Positions 8,174-16,326 of a stretch of 19,253 nt of DNA are shown piece after piece. This DNA is from Prevotella sp. UBA3776. Its GTDB lineage: Bacteria; Bacteroidota; Bacteroidia; Bacteroidales; Bacteroidaceae. Positions within the stretch are counted from its first letter, which is position 1; the number at the start of each line of letters is the position of its first letter. Under the pieces are notes generated by a model, which saw nothing but the letters and a program-made list of their open reading frames with translations, made no database searches and was not told the origin of the DNA. The stretch is taken from the NCBI GenBank assembly GCA_002369515.1, contig DFFM01000005.1, forward strand, positions 1 through 19,253, given 5' to 3'. Position numbers and translations under genes: made by a program.

Positions 8174-9097
8174 TTATTGTTGCTTCACAAGCTTGATGCT
8201 CGTAAATCTCTCCCACCAGCCAGCTCCCGGTTGATAGAACCAAAGCGATCCAACGCCTGATCCGTCGAAGGTGCTTTCCCAAGTGATTTCTGTGGGGAAG
8301 CTGTCTCCGTCGCCCAGTTGCCATTCTGCGGTCAAATCTTCGGTTGACATGTTGGCACCGTCGTCGGTGAGCCAAATCCACTGATAGCTACCGCCGTATT
8401 CAGAGATGATTTCGTTCATGACGAAGCCCAAGGTTCCCTTCTTGGTGGCGCTGTCGAATGTGTAGCGGAAGTGCCACTGGAAGTCGAGCGCCACACCTAC
8501 GTTGAGGAAGCCGACACCTGTGGCGGTGAGCAGATTGTTGTAGTTGGGGTCTTCTTCATCGCTCGGTCCGCTGATGGTGATGGTCTTCTCGAAAGCGGCA
8601 CCTTCAGAGTTGACGGCCTGGAACAGCCATTTGCCGAAGAACTTCTCGAAGAATGCGGCATCGTTGTCGCGCAGCACAACCTCAATTTCGTCTCTTTCGA
8701 GCTTGGCGCCCTGCAAATTGGTGATTTTCAGCTTGAAGGTGCGGGCCTCGTTGATTTCGTTGTCATCAACGGTCTTGATTTCCACACCCAGGGTTTCGGC
8801 CGAAGTGGTGTCGTTGAGCAGGGTGAGGTTCTTTGACGTTACAAGGAAATGCGTGTCCTCGGTGGCGGGATTGCTGCCTTCGGCAATCACCTGGATGTTC
8901 ATCTTGATGTCGCCGTTGCGTTGTCCGTTGATGGCGATGGGCACCTTGAAAATTCCGGAGTTTTCCTTCATTACCAGTTTGTCCGTGGTGAATCCAACCG
9001 TCGTGCTCGCGTTCGAGTTGATTGACTCATCGTCGCTGGAGCATGCCGCAAAGAGCGTTGCGACAGCCAGCAGGAGGAAAAATTTTATATGTTTCAT
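8174..9097 (-). CDS. SusCD-associated lipoprotein with Calx-beta-like domain
   Basis: A 307-aa exported lipoprotein: signal MKHIKFFLLLAVATLFAAC with lipobox FAAC and lipidation at Cys19, followed by SSDDE, a Bacteroidota surface-export-like acidic patch. Residues about 33-150 look like a Calx-beta/immunoglobulin-like domain (GIFKVPIAINGQ, then a TVDDNEINEARTFKLKI stretch typical of such folds). The C-terminal half (about 155-300) is a Trp/Gly-rich beta domain I do not recognise. Its place, 36 nt after susD, is the SusE/SusF position, so a surface-exposed ligand-binding role is inferred. Possible alternatives are a protease-inhibitor or adhesin role. Confidence 0.8.
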   Translation of the reverse strand: MKHIKFFLLLAVATLFAACSSDDESINSNASTTVGFTTDKLVMKENSGIFKVPIAINGQRNGDIKMNIQVIAEGSNPATEDTHFLVTSKNLTLLNDTTSAETLGVEIKTVDDNEINEARTFKLKITNLQGAKLERDEIEVVLRDNDAAFFEKFFGKWLFQAVNSEGAAFEKTITISGPSDEEDPNYNNLLTATGVGFLNVGVALDFQWHFRYTFDSATKKGTLGFVMNEIISEYGGSYQWIWLTDDGANMSTEDLTAEWQLGDGDSFPTEITWESTFDGSGVGSLWFYQPGAGWWERFTSIKLVKQQ

Positions 9098-9133
9098 ACG
9101 AATAATTGTCTTGATTGAAGTTGAGTAAATGGA

Positions 9134-10696
9134 TTAATAACCAGCATTCTGGACAATCTGCGGATTGGCGTCGGTCTCAGCCTTGGGAATGGGGAAGATG
9201 AGACGCGGGTCGTTGGCCGTCTTGTTGAGCTTGGTGGTGACGGCAGAGCCCGGGAACAGACAGAGGTCGTCCTGTTGGGTGGTGTTGCGCACCACGCCCA
9301 TGTGCCAGCGCTTCAGGTCGAAGAGTCGCATGCCCTCGCAAAGCATTTCGCGGCGGCGTTCGTTCTTCAGTTCGTTCATCAGCTCAGTGGCGTTGCCGTA
9401 GGTCTGAGGTGTGAAGTCGGCAAAGCGGTTGGCCTGCAGTTCGTTGAGATATTTGGCTGCTTCGCTGATGTTGCCAGCCTGTGCATAGGCTTCGGCGGCA
9501 ATGAGGTACATTTCAGCAATGCGGAACACCTTGGGCTCGCTCACGAAACGTCCGCCCTCGGTCTTCACCACATTCTGGTGGATGCCAGAGTCATCGGGAT
9601 ACTTGTTCAGCTCCAGGACGTCGCCGCTCGTACCGTTGGTGGTGGTGATGGTCTGCACCTTGAAGTAGGCTTTGATGCGCAGGTCGTTCATGGTGAAGAT
9701 GCTGATCAGGTCGCCGCTGGGGATGTAGTCGGGCGCACTGCCTTCGGTGTAAGGCAGGAATCGAACGCCGTTTTGTCCGGGCAGCTCGTTGGCAGAGGGC
9801 ACGGGCAGCTGCCAGATGGCCTCTGGTGCATTGTCGTTGTGCCACATGTCAACCAACTCGTCGGCATCGGCGCAGAGAGCGTAGCTGTTGCTGTTGATGA
9901 GCTGGGTAGCCTTGGCGGCAGCCGTGGCGTAGTCGTCCATGGCGAGCGCCACGCGAGCCTCGAAGGCGGTGATGACATCCTGGCTGACGTAAGCCAGCGG
10001 ATTGGTCTTGTTGAGCGATGTAGGCTCAGCGGGGATGAGCGGCTTGGCAGCCTCTATGTCCTTCTTGATTTGCTCGTAGGTCTCGGCCAGCGTAGCGCGG
10101 GCGGGATACTTCGAGTTGTCCGAAGTGGGTGCATAAACAGTTGAGAAGGCTACGCCCGTATTGGCCTGGCTGGCCGTGCTTGCCTCATAGTCGGCGCAGA
10201 AGTACTGGGCCAGTTGGAACAGGGAGAAAGCACGGAGGAAGTAAGCCTCGCCTACGATTTGGTTCATCTCGATCTTGCGGCTGGCAATGACTTCCTGGTC
10301 GTTCTCCTCGCCGACGACCGTCGGGTCGTTCAGGTCGAGCTTGGCGGCAAAGTCGATGATGTAGTTGCAACGGCTGATAAGCCCTTGGAATCCGCCCCAG
10401 ATGGATTCGAACTCTCCGGTCTCAGCATTGTGTTGCCAGCGGTGCAGGTTGCCGTAGGTGTTAGAGAAACCAACCACGGCGTTGAAGTTGTCAGTCATCA
10501 GTTCTGGAGCCACCCAATAGCCACCGCTGTTGAGTCCTCTCAGCGGCGAATAGAGGCCCGTCCGCATGTTGATGAAGTCGTTGTAAGACTGGAGTGCCTC
10601 TGTGTCGGGTATTGCGTCGTAAGGCTTCATGTCCATGTCGCACGATGTAACCCCCAGCGTCAATACTGCAAACAAAATTACATATATTTTTTTCAT
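9134..10696 (-). CDS. RagB/SusD family nutrient-binding outer-membrane lipoprotein
   Basis: A 520-aa SusD-like lipoprotein that caps its SusC partner and captures ligand at the cell surface. The signal is MKKIYVILFAVLTLGVTSC with lipidation at Cys19, followed by DMDMKPYD. Family marks include the early SYNDFINMRTGLYSPLRG segment, TPR-like helices, a MAEMYLIAAEAYAQ-type segment (here RIAEMYLIAAEAYAQAG) and the C-terminal RREMLCEGMRLFDLKRW motif. The start is 24 nt after the susC stop. Binding residues cannot be predicted from sequence alone; the neighbouring peptidase suggests peptides. Confidence 0.95.
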   Translation of the reverse strand: MKKIYVILFAVLTLGVTSCDMDMKPYDAIPDTEALQSYNDFINMRTGLYSPLRGLNSGGYWVAPELMTDNFNAVVGFSNTYGNLHRWQHNAETGEFESIWGGFQGLISRCNYIIDFAAKLDLNDPTVVGEENDQEVIASRKIEMNQIVGEAYFLRAFSLFQLAQYFCADYEASTASQANTGVAFSTVYAPTSDNSKYPARATLAETYEQIKKDIEAAKPLIPAEPTSLNKTNPLAYVSQDVITAFEARVALAMDDYATAAAKATQLINSNSYALCADADELVDMWHNDNAPEAIWQLPVPSANELPGQNGVRFLPYTEGSAPDYIPSGDLISIFTMNDLRIKAYFKVQTITTTNGTSGDVLELNKYPDDSGIHQNVVKTEGGRFVSEPKVFRIAEMYLIAAEAYAQAGNISEAAKYLNELQANRFADFTPQTYGNATELMNELKNERRREMLCEGMRLFDLKRWHMGVVRNTTQQDDLCLFPGSAVTTKLNKTANDPRLIFPIPKAETDANPQIVQNAGY

Positions 10697-10720
10697 ATAT
10701 CTTTTCTCCTTATGATTTGA

Positions 10721-13717
10721 TTAGAATGTGAGTTGAGCACCGATTGAAATCTGGCGTGTGTTGGGGTAGTTACCCAGGGTGACATTCGAGTTCACCTCGG
10801 GGTCGTAGCCCTTGTATCCAGTGAAAGTCAAGAGGTTACGTCCAACGACGAAAATCTTTGCGCCTTTGAGAATCTTGCTCTGCTTCATGAGTTTCTCGGG
10901 GAAGCTGTAAGAGAGCTGCAACATCTTCATACGCACGAACGAGGCATCCTCAAGCAGGTGGGTGTCGAATTCCACGTCAGCGTCCATGGCGGGGATGTCG
11001 GTAACCTGACCGGGAGTTGTCCACATGTTGAACATGTCGGTGGTCTGGTTGTGGTCGCTGGCGAAGGCTGCGTTCTCGGTGAAGTAGCGTTCGTTGTTCA
11101 ACATGTAGCGGTCGAACATACCGGTGAACTGCACGTCGAGCTGGATGCCTTTCCAAGAGAGTGTTGACATCAGACCGCCCGACCAGGGAGCGAACTGGTT
11201 CTTGCCGGTCATCACGGCGTCGTTGTCCGAATAGACCTTCGTTTCGTTGCCGTTCTTGTCGAGCCAAACGTTTTGGCCGTCGCGCGGGTCAACGTGGCTC
11301 CAGCGCACATAGTAGAACTCGCCGTAGGGGTGGCCCACTTCCATGCGCAGACCCGTGTTGGCAATCGTGAAGAAGTCGAGACCCTGGAAGAGCTTGGTGA
11401 TTTTGTTCTTGTTGTAGTTGCCGTTCAGGCTGACGGTCCAGAACCAGTCACGCGACTTGAGAATGTCGAACTCGATGTTGAAGTCGATACCCTGGTTGGT
11501 CATTTCGGCCACGTTGCCCCAGCCTCCGGAGAAACCGGTGGTGTAGGAATAGGGAATCTCCATGAGCATGTTGCTGGTGGTCTTCTTGTAGTATTCAACG
11601 TTGAAGTTGACGCGGTTGAACAGACGTCCGTTCAGGGCCACGTTGAATGTCTTCACGGTTTCCCATGTAAGGTCGGGGTTGGAGGGGTTGGCAACAGCCG
11701 TACCCGAAACACCGTTGTAGAGAGGACCCGTGCCAACCAGACCGAGGGCGCGGTAGGGGCTGATGCCCGAGTTACCGGTAGAACCGTAGCTCACCTTGAC
11801 AGCCAAGTCGCTCAACCAGCGCTTGGTGCTGGCCATGAACGATTCGGAAGAAATCTTCCACATGACAGCAGCAGCGCCGAAGGTAGCCCAACGGTTGTTC
11901 TCGCCGAAGAGCGAGCTGCCGTCGCGACGGGCGCTCAGGTCGATGAAGTAGCGGTCGCCATAGGCATAGTTGAGGGCGCCGAACCAAGAGTTGCGGCTCT
12001 CTTCGGTCAGGTAAGTGTTTCTGCCAGAAGGCACGTTGGCCGAAGAACCGGCGGTAGGCAACATCAGTCGCACGTCGGTCTGACCGTCAATGTCGAGCAT
12101 GAATGCGCGGTCCTTGCTGTAGGTGGACTCCTGTCCGAGCAGCACGGTCACGTCGTGCATACGTCCGATGTTGAATTTGTACTCGGCGGTGTTGGTGACA
12201 GTCCACTGATAGTAGCGCTCAAACTGGTCCTGCGTTGCACCGGCTCCCTCGAACGGGCCAACGGGATAGCACTTGTAGTCGTAGGTGTAGTCAAGTGCCT
12301 CGAGGCCCACGGCCGATCGGAGGTTCATGCCCTTGATGGGGGTGATGTTGACGTAAGCGTTCTCGTTGATGTTCAGTCGGCGGTTGCTCGAAGGCTGAAT
12401 CTCGCTGAGGTAGTAGGGGTTGTAGTAGCCCAGCAGGTCGAACTCGTCGAGACGCTTGCCATAGCCCTTGAATTCGGACTTTGAGTAGTCGTAGGTGTCG
12501 TAGTCGAAGCCCAGAAGCTCATAGTAAGACTGGATGGGCAGATAGACACGCGCTGCATAAGTCTTGTTATAGACCGAGTTGCTGGAGTTTCCGAAGGCGG
12601 TTGTTCCCGACTTGGTGAAAGCCAGGTTGTTGTTCAGTCCCACCTTGAGCCACTTGGTGATGGTGCTCTCGATGTTGGCGCGGATGGTTTCGCGGCGCAT
12701 GCTCGAGTCGTCCATGATACCCTCAGCCTTGTAGTGGCCGTAGGAGAGCAGATAGGACATGTTGCTCGAACCGCCCACCACGCTGGCAGTAATCTCGCTT
12801 GTGGGTGCGCTCTTGCCGAAGAACACGTCTTTCCAGTCGGTAGAAATGCCGTTTTTCACGAAGTAGTTCTTCATGGCCTGGAAACTCTCGCTGGTCTTGT
12901 TGGCCGGGGTGAGGATTTCCTGGAAGTTGAGCCACTGCTCGGCGTTCATCATCTCCACATGGTCGCCCGTCATCTTCGAGATACCATACTGTGCAGAAAC
13001 GCTGATCTGAGCCTGCTGGCCGTACTTTCCGCGCTTCGAGGTGAGGATGATCACACCGTTGGCGGCGCGCGAACCGTAGATGGCTGTAGAGGAAGCGTCC
13101 TTGAGCACCGTCATCGACTCGATGTCGTTGGGGTTCAGGGTCTGGAAGGTGCTGGAAGTGATTTCGCTTCCGTCCAGAATGTAGAGCGGGGTGGTCGAGG
13201 CGTTGATGGAGGTGACGCCACGTATGCGCATCGAAACGCTTGCCGAAGGCTCACCCGACGACGTAAACACCTGCAAACCAGCCACCTGGCCCTGCAGGGC
13301 ATCGCCGATGTTGGCCACCGGACGGTTTTGGAATTTGTCTGCCGTCACCGTCTCTACCGAACCGGCAATGGTTCCCAACTTCTTGGCCGAACCGTAACCG
13401 GTCACAACCAGAGCGTCGAGCATGGTATTGCTGGCAGCCAGCGTGACGCGTACATTGGACTTGATAGCCACATTTTGTGTCTCATAACCTACATACGACA
13501 CTTCCAGATGCTTGGCACCACTAGGCACCGACAGACTGAACTTTCCATCTTGATCTGAAACTGTTCCGGTCTTGGTTCCCACCACACGGATGGTTGCACC
13601 AATGATTGGCTCACCATCTTCTGCTGAAACCACGGAACCCGAGACTTTCGTTTGTGCCAGAGCCATTCCCAAACTCAGGAACAAGCCGGCCAACAACATA
13701 ATTAGTCTTTTTTCCAT
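10721..13717 (-). CDS. SusC/RagA family TonB-dependent outer-membrane transporter
   Basis: A 998-aa TonB-linked outer-membrane importer. It has a signal peptide ending ALAQ (about 1-22), an N-terminal CarboxypepD_reg-like domain (about 23-105, KVSGSVVSAEDGEPIIGATI), a LDALVVTGYG segment typical of SusC proteins, a plug domain (about 115-225, with LYILDGSEI and SRAANGVIILTSKRG), and a long beta-barrel ending in an aromatic residue (QISIGAQLTF). Length is in the usual range. It leads the operon from a promoter about 200 nt upstream. No anti-sigma/ECF pair is adjacent, and the N-terminus shows no STN domain, so control through such a pair is not indicated. Confidence 0.95.
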   Translation of the reverse strand: MEKRLIMLLAGLFLSLGMALAQTKVSGSVVSAEDGEPIIGATIRVVGTKTGTVSDQDGKFSLSVPSGAKHLEVSYVGYETQNVAIKSNVRVTLAASNTMLDALVVTGYGSAKKLGTIAGSVETVTADKFQNRPVANIGDALQGQVAGLQVFTSSGEPSASVSMRIRGVTSINASTTPLYILDGSEITSSTFQTLNPNDIESMTVLKDASSTAIYGSRAANGVIILTSKRGKYGQQAQISVSAQYGISKMTGDHVEMMNAEQWLNFQEILTPANKTSESFQAMKNYFVKNGISTDWKDVFFGKSAPTSEITASVVGGSSNMSYLLSYGHYKAEGIMDDSSMRRETIRANIESTITKWLKVGLNNNLAFTKSGTTAFGNSSNSVYNKTYAARVYLPIQSYYELLGFDYDTYDYSKSEFKGYGKRLDEFDLLGYYNPYYLSEIQPSSNRRLNINENAYVNITPIKGMNLRSAVGLEALDYTYDYKCYPVGPFEGAGATQDQFERYYQWTVTNTAEYKFNIGRMHDVTVLLGQESTYSKDRAFMLDIDGQTDVRLMLPTAGSSANVPSGRNTYLTEESRNSWFGALNYAYGDRYFIDLSARRDGSSLFGENNRWATFGAAAVMWKISSESFMASTKRWLSDLAVKVSYGSTGNSGISPYRALGLVGTGPLYNGVSGTAVANPSNPDLTWETVKTFNVALNGRLFNRVNFNVEYYKKTTSNMLMEIPYSYTTGFSGGWGNVAEMTNQGIDFNIEFDILKSRDWFWTVSLNGNYNKNKITKLFQGLDFFTIANTGLRMEVGHPYGEFYYVRWSHVDPRDGQNVWLDKNGNETKVYSDNDAVMTGKNQFAPWSGGLMSTLSWKGIQLDVQFTGMFDRYMLNNERYFTENAAFASDHNQTTDMFNMWTTPGQVTDIPAMDADVEFDTHLLEDASFVRMKMLQLSYSFPEKLMKQSKILKGAKIFVVGRNLLTFTGYKGYDPEVNSNVTLGNYPNTRQISIGAQLTF

Positions 13718-13914
13718 AAATTCTCTCTCAATATTAAAAATTAAACTGTTAATATTCGCTTTTTTGCAATTGCCAAACCTCTATATTATATAAAAAAGGT
13801 GGCAGCCCACACATTGCAGGCAGTTCTTCTCGTTTTCTAAAACTTCGTCATTTCTCACCTTAGATTTCCTCCAAAGAGGCGTTAACATTGGTTTGCAGCA
13901 ACAAAGCCACCTTG
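13718..13914 (-). other. Long susC leader region
   Basis: About 190 nt separate the predicted transcription start from the susC ATG. The stretch is A/T-rich and holds only a small CCTC-caaa-GAGG hairpin (about 13868-13879) and an AT-rich patch at 13781-13796. No known riboswitch or attenuator is recognised. A leader this long leaves room for post-transcriptional control. Confidence 0.4.
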
Positions 13915-13946
13915 CAAAAATAGCGCATTTATTTAACACCAACAAA
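13915..13946 (-). promoter_or_regulatory. Promoter of the susC-susD-lipoprotein-peptidase operon
   Basis: On the minus strand, -33 TTTG (13946-13943) and -7 TATTTTTG (13922-13915) are separated by 20 nt, a full fit to the Bacteroidota consensus. Transcription would start near 13908 and run towards susC. Confidence 0.65.
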
Positions 13947-14039
13947 TAAAATTATAAAAAACACACACCGTTAAACATTTTTTAAAACATTTTGTTAAAA
14001 AAGTTCGCAAACACACCCTGTTGCTTTCGTTTTGCCAAC

Positions 14040-14056
14040 AAAAAACGCCCTTGGCG
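14040..14056 (-). terminator. Short intrinsic terminator after the WYL regulator gene
   Basis: On the minus strand CGCC (14056-14053), a 3-nt loop, and GGCG (14049-14046) are followed by six T's (14045-14040). The 4-bp stem is weak, but the layout and position 9 nt after the stop codon fit a terminator separating rnhB-WYL from the susC operon. Confidence 0.4.
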
Positions 14057-14065
14057 GATCATTTC

Positions 14066-15010
14066 TCAACCTTTAGCCGAAAAGTCCTGACTTCTGTAAT
14101 CCTCGCCCCCGAACTTGGCGGCAACACGACGGCTGCGCTCGGCCAAATAATGGCGGAAAGCGTCGTTGCCCAGCACCTCGATGTCCTCGGACAGCCCCAG
14201 CACAAAACGGCCCACGCCCACAAAGCTGCAAACCGGCAAATCCAGCAGCCAGTGGCTACCGCCGTCGTCGCGCAGATAGCGTTCTGCCCGAGGATACTCC
14301 TCCATGAGCACATGGTGGGCCAGCAGCCCCAGCCGCAACTGCACCTGCTGCTGCTCTTCGTCGGTGAACATGAATATGTCGGTGAACATCTGCCGGTGCT
14401 TCTGCTCGTTGGACCACTGCACGTCCATCAGCTGCACAGCCTCCATGCGCGAGAGCTTGAACGTCTTGTTCATGCCGCTCGACGGCTCGAAGCAGCGAAC
14501 CTCGTTGTTGCCGTTCATGAGCATGAACGGCTCCACCACACGGTCCTTGCGCGAACGCCCGTGGGGCGACGAATAGTTCTTGAGCACCACCATCTGCTTG
14601 TACTTGATGGCCTCGTAGAGTACTTTCACGTGTTCGGCCGCGCGGCGGCGCAGCTCATCGTCGGCCAGGATGTTGAAGTCGTAGAACCGGTCGAGCTTGC
14701 GCTTTACGCCCTCCACCACGGCATTGTGAACATCCACCTGCTCGAGCAGCCGCCGAATGGTGACGGCCTCGTCCTCGGTGAACGATATGCGGTCCATCAG
14801 ACGGGCAAAGAAGGGCGACGAACGGTCGATGCTGTAGCCGCGCCCGCGCTTCTCGACCACAAAACCGCAGTCGCGGTAGAACTCCAAGTAGTAGTAGAAA
14901 TTGCGGCGCGAAACGCCCACGCGCTCGCAGATGCGGGCTACGTCCATGTCGCGGTTCTCGATGAGCAGCAACAGCAGCTCGAGTTGTTTTTCAAGTTTGT
15001 CGTGGCGCAT
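14066..15010 (-). CDS. WYL-domain transcriptional regulator with N-terminal HTH
   Basis: A 314-aa DNA-binding protein. Residues 1-60 form a winged-helix/DeoR-like HTH (IENRDMDVARICERVGVSRR, then FYYYLEFYRDCG and VEKRGRGY). The middle and C-terminal part matches the WYL (ligand-binding) architecture common in Bacteroidota: a helical linker (about 75-130), then a beta-rich domain with YSSPHGRSRKDRVVEPFMLM and an NNEVRCFEPSSG core, where the W-Y-L triad is degenerate. Ligand and targets are unknown. It follows rnhB after a 74-nt gap almost filled by the octamer repeat, and lies upstream of the susC operon on the same strand, so it could regulate that operon; this is only positional. Confidence 0.8.
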   Translation of the reverse strand: MRHDKLEKQLELLLLLIENRDMDVARICERVGVSRRNFYYYLEFYRDCGFVVEKRGRGYSIDRSSPFFARLMDRISFTEDEAVTIRRLLEQVDVHNAVVEGVKRKLDRFYDFNILADDELRRRAAEHVKVLYEAIKYKQMVVLKNYSSPHGRSRKDRVVEPFMLMNGNNEVRCFEPSSGMNKTFKLSRMEAVQLMDVQWSNEQKHRQMFTDIFMFTDEEQQQVQLRLGLLAHHVLMEEYPRAERYLRDDGGSHWLLDLPVCSFVGVGRFVLGLSEDIEVLGNDAFRHYLAERSRRVAAKFGGEDYRSQDFSAKG

Positions 15011-15017
15011 TTTCCGA

Positions 15018-15081
15018 CGGTTAGACGGTTAGACGGTTAGACATTTAGACAATTAGACATTTAGACAATTAGACAATTAGA
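15018..15081 (-). repeat. Octamer tandem repeat TCTAANNG, eight units
   Basis: Read on the minus (transcribed) strand: TCTAATTG twice, TCTAAATG, TCTAATTG, TCTAAATG, TCTAACCG three times. The array begins 3 nt after the rnhB stop and ends 7 nt before the WYL-regulator ATG. It is the same octamer family, in the same sense relative to its genes, as at 5378-5457. Confidence 0.9.
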
Positions 15082-15084
15082 TAT

Positions 15085-15726
15085 TTATTTGAAGTCCAAG
15101 GTGAGTTCTTCTGGCGGCAGCAGGGTGTAACTCATGCGGTGAAGGGGCGTGGGGCCATACTCGCGAATGGCTTCGCGATGCTTCTTGGTGGGGTAGCCTT
15201 TGTTGTTGGCCCAGTCGTATTGCGGATATTCCAGCGCCAAGGCGTCCATATAGTCGTCGCGGTAGGTCTTGGCCAGAATGGAGGCGGCGGCGATGGAGAG
15301 ATACTTCCCGTCGCCCTTCACGATGCAAGTGTGGGGCAGCGGCTCCCCTGCCCTACTCTGTCCGCCGTCCAAAGGAGCGAAGTATGGACGAAAACGGTTG
15401 CCATCAACAATGATGGCCTCGGGACGCACCTGCAACTGGTCGAGGGCGCGGTGCATGGCCAGAAAACTGGCGTTGAGGATGTTTATCTTGTCGATCTCTT
15501 CAGGTGTGACGATGCCCACCGCCCAGGCCAAAGCGTCGCGCTCAATCACTTCGCGCAGGGCATGCCGCTTGCGGTCCGTGAGCTGCTTCGAGTCGTTGAG
15601 CTCAGCGTTCTCATAGTCTTTCGGCAGCACGACAGCCGCAGCATAGACGCTGCCCGCCAAGCAACCGCGGCCAGCTTCGTCGCACCCGGCCTCAATCAGT
15701 TCATGGTAATAACAACTTTTCAGCAT
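15085..15726 (-). CDS. rnhB: Ribonuclease HII
   Basis: Cleaves the RNA strand of RNA-DNA hybrids and single ribonucleotides embedded in DNA; cytoplasmic. The protein is 213 aa from the ATG at 15726 (a TTG one codon earlier is possible). Catalytic acidic residues are visible: DEAGRG (Asp16, Glu17), Asp108 in IIVDGNRF, and Asp157 in [25 protein letters not shown] is also conserved. Between the NRFRPY and [10 protein letters not shown] motifs there is a stretch of about 14 residues (116-129) that, from memory of the family, is longer than usual. It probably heads a two-gene transcript with the WYL regulator. The region 15727-15838 upstream shows no clear promoter. Confidence 0.95.
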   Translation of the reverse strand: MLKSCYYHELIEAGCDEAGRGCLAGSVYAAAVVLPKDYENAELNDSKQLTDRKRHALREVIERDALAWAVGIVTPEEIDKINILNASFLAMHRALDQLQVRPEAIIVDGNRFRPYFAPLDGGQSRAGEPLPHTCIVKGDGKYLSIAAASILAKTYRDDYMDALALEYPQYDWANNKGYPTKKHREAIREYGPTPLHRMSYTLLPPEELTLDFK

Positions 15727-15838
15727 CAAAAAAATATCAATTTATAAATGGTGAAGGAATGATTTTTAAACGAATGATCTCACATAATTGTGATTGACAT
15801 GAATGGGGGGAATGGATTCAATTTTCACAGGAGGGGAA

Positions 15839-15882
15839 GTTACAGACCCCACCCCCATCCCCTCCCCTTGAGGGGCGGGGAG
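15839..15882 (-). repeat. 44-bp G-rich repeat, solo copy 1
   Basis: Minus-strand copy of the 44-bp core that starts CTCCCCGCCCCTCAAGGGG and ends GGGGTCTGTAAC. It has an imperfect hairpin (two C4/G4 steps, TCAA loop) and four G-runs. It carries the AT variant (GGGGATGGGGG). It is immediately followed on the plus strand by the ACTCCGCACAG module shared with 16826 and the window end. Confidence 0.9.
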
Positions 15883-15942
15883 ACTCCGCACAGACTGCTT
15901 ATTCCCAGCTTTAAGGGAGGAGCCAAATGTTGGGCCAGTATT

Positions 15943-16326
15943 TTCTTCATAGCAACTGCTCTTTTAATCTACCCACAACTACCCCCTGCGCGCGCTCCCC
16001 GCCCCTCAAGGGGAGGGGTTGGGGGTGGGGTCTGTAACTTTTTCATACCATCAGCTCATTTAATCTACCCACAACTACCCCCTGCGCGCGCTCCCCGCCC
16101 CTCAAGGGGAGGGGTTGGGGGTGGGGTCTGTAACTTCTTCATAGCAACTGCTCTTTTAATCAACACACAACTACCCCCTGTGCGCGCTCCCCGCCCCTCA
16201 AGGGGAGGGGTTGGGGGTGGGGTCTGTAACTTCTTCATACTAACTGCTCTTTTAATCTACCCACAACTACCCCCTGCGCGCTCTCCCCGCCCCTCAAGGG
16301 GAGGGGTTGGGGGTGGGGTCTGTAAC
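15943..16326 (+). repeat. 4 x 96-bp tandem array containing the 44-bp repeat
   Basis: Four units of exactly 96 bp: 15943-16038, 16039-16134, 16135-16230, 16231-16326. Each has a 52-bp variable part (TTCTTCATAGCAACTG, TTTAATCTACCCACAACTA, CCCCCTGCGCG) then the 44-bp core at 15995-16038, 16091-16134, 16187-16230 and 16283-16326. All four cores carry the TT variant (GGGGTTGGGGG), unlike the three solo copies. Putative G-quadruplex runs are at 16010-16030, 16106-16126, 16202-16222 and 16298-16318. The last core overlaps the end of the DUF559 gene. The period is a multiple of three, so a long plus-strand frame stays open through it, which I regard as incidental. Confidence 0.95.

Noticed and set aside
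9275..12484. Long plus-strand frames opposite susD and susC
   Set aside because: Antisense shadows of unmistakable SusD/SusC genes.
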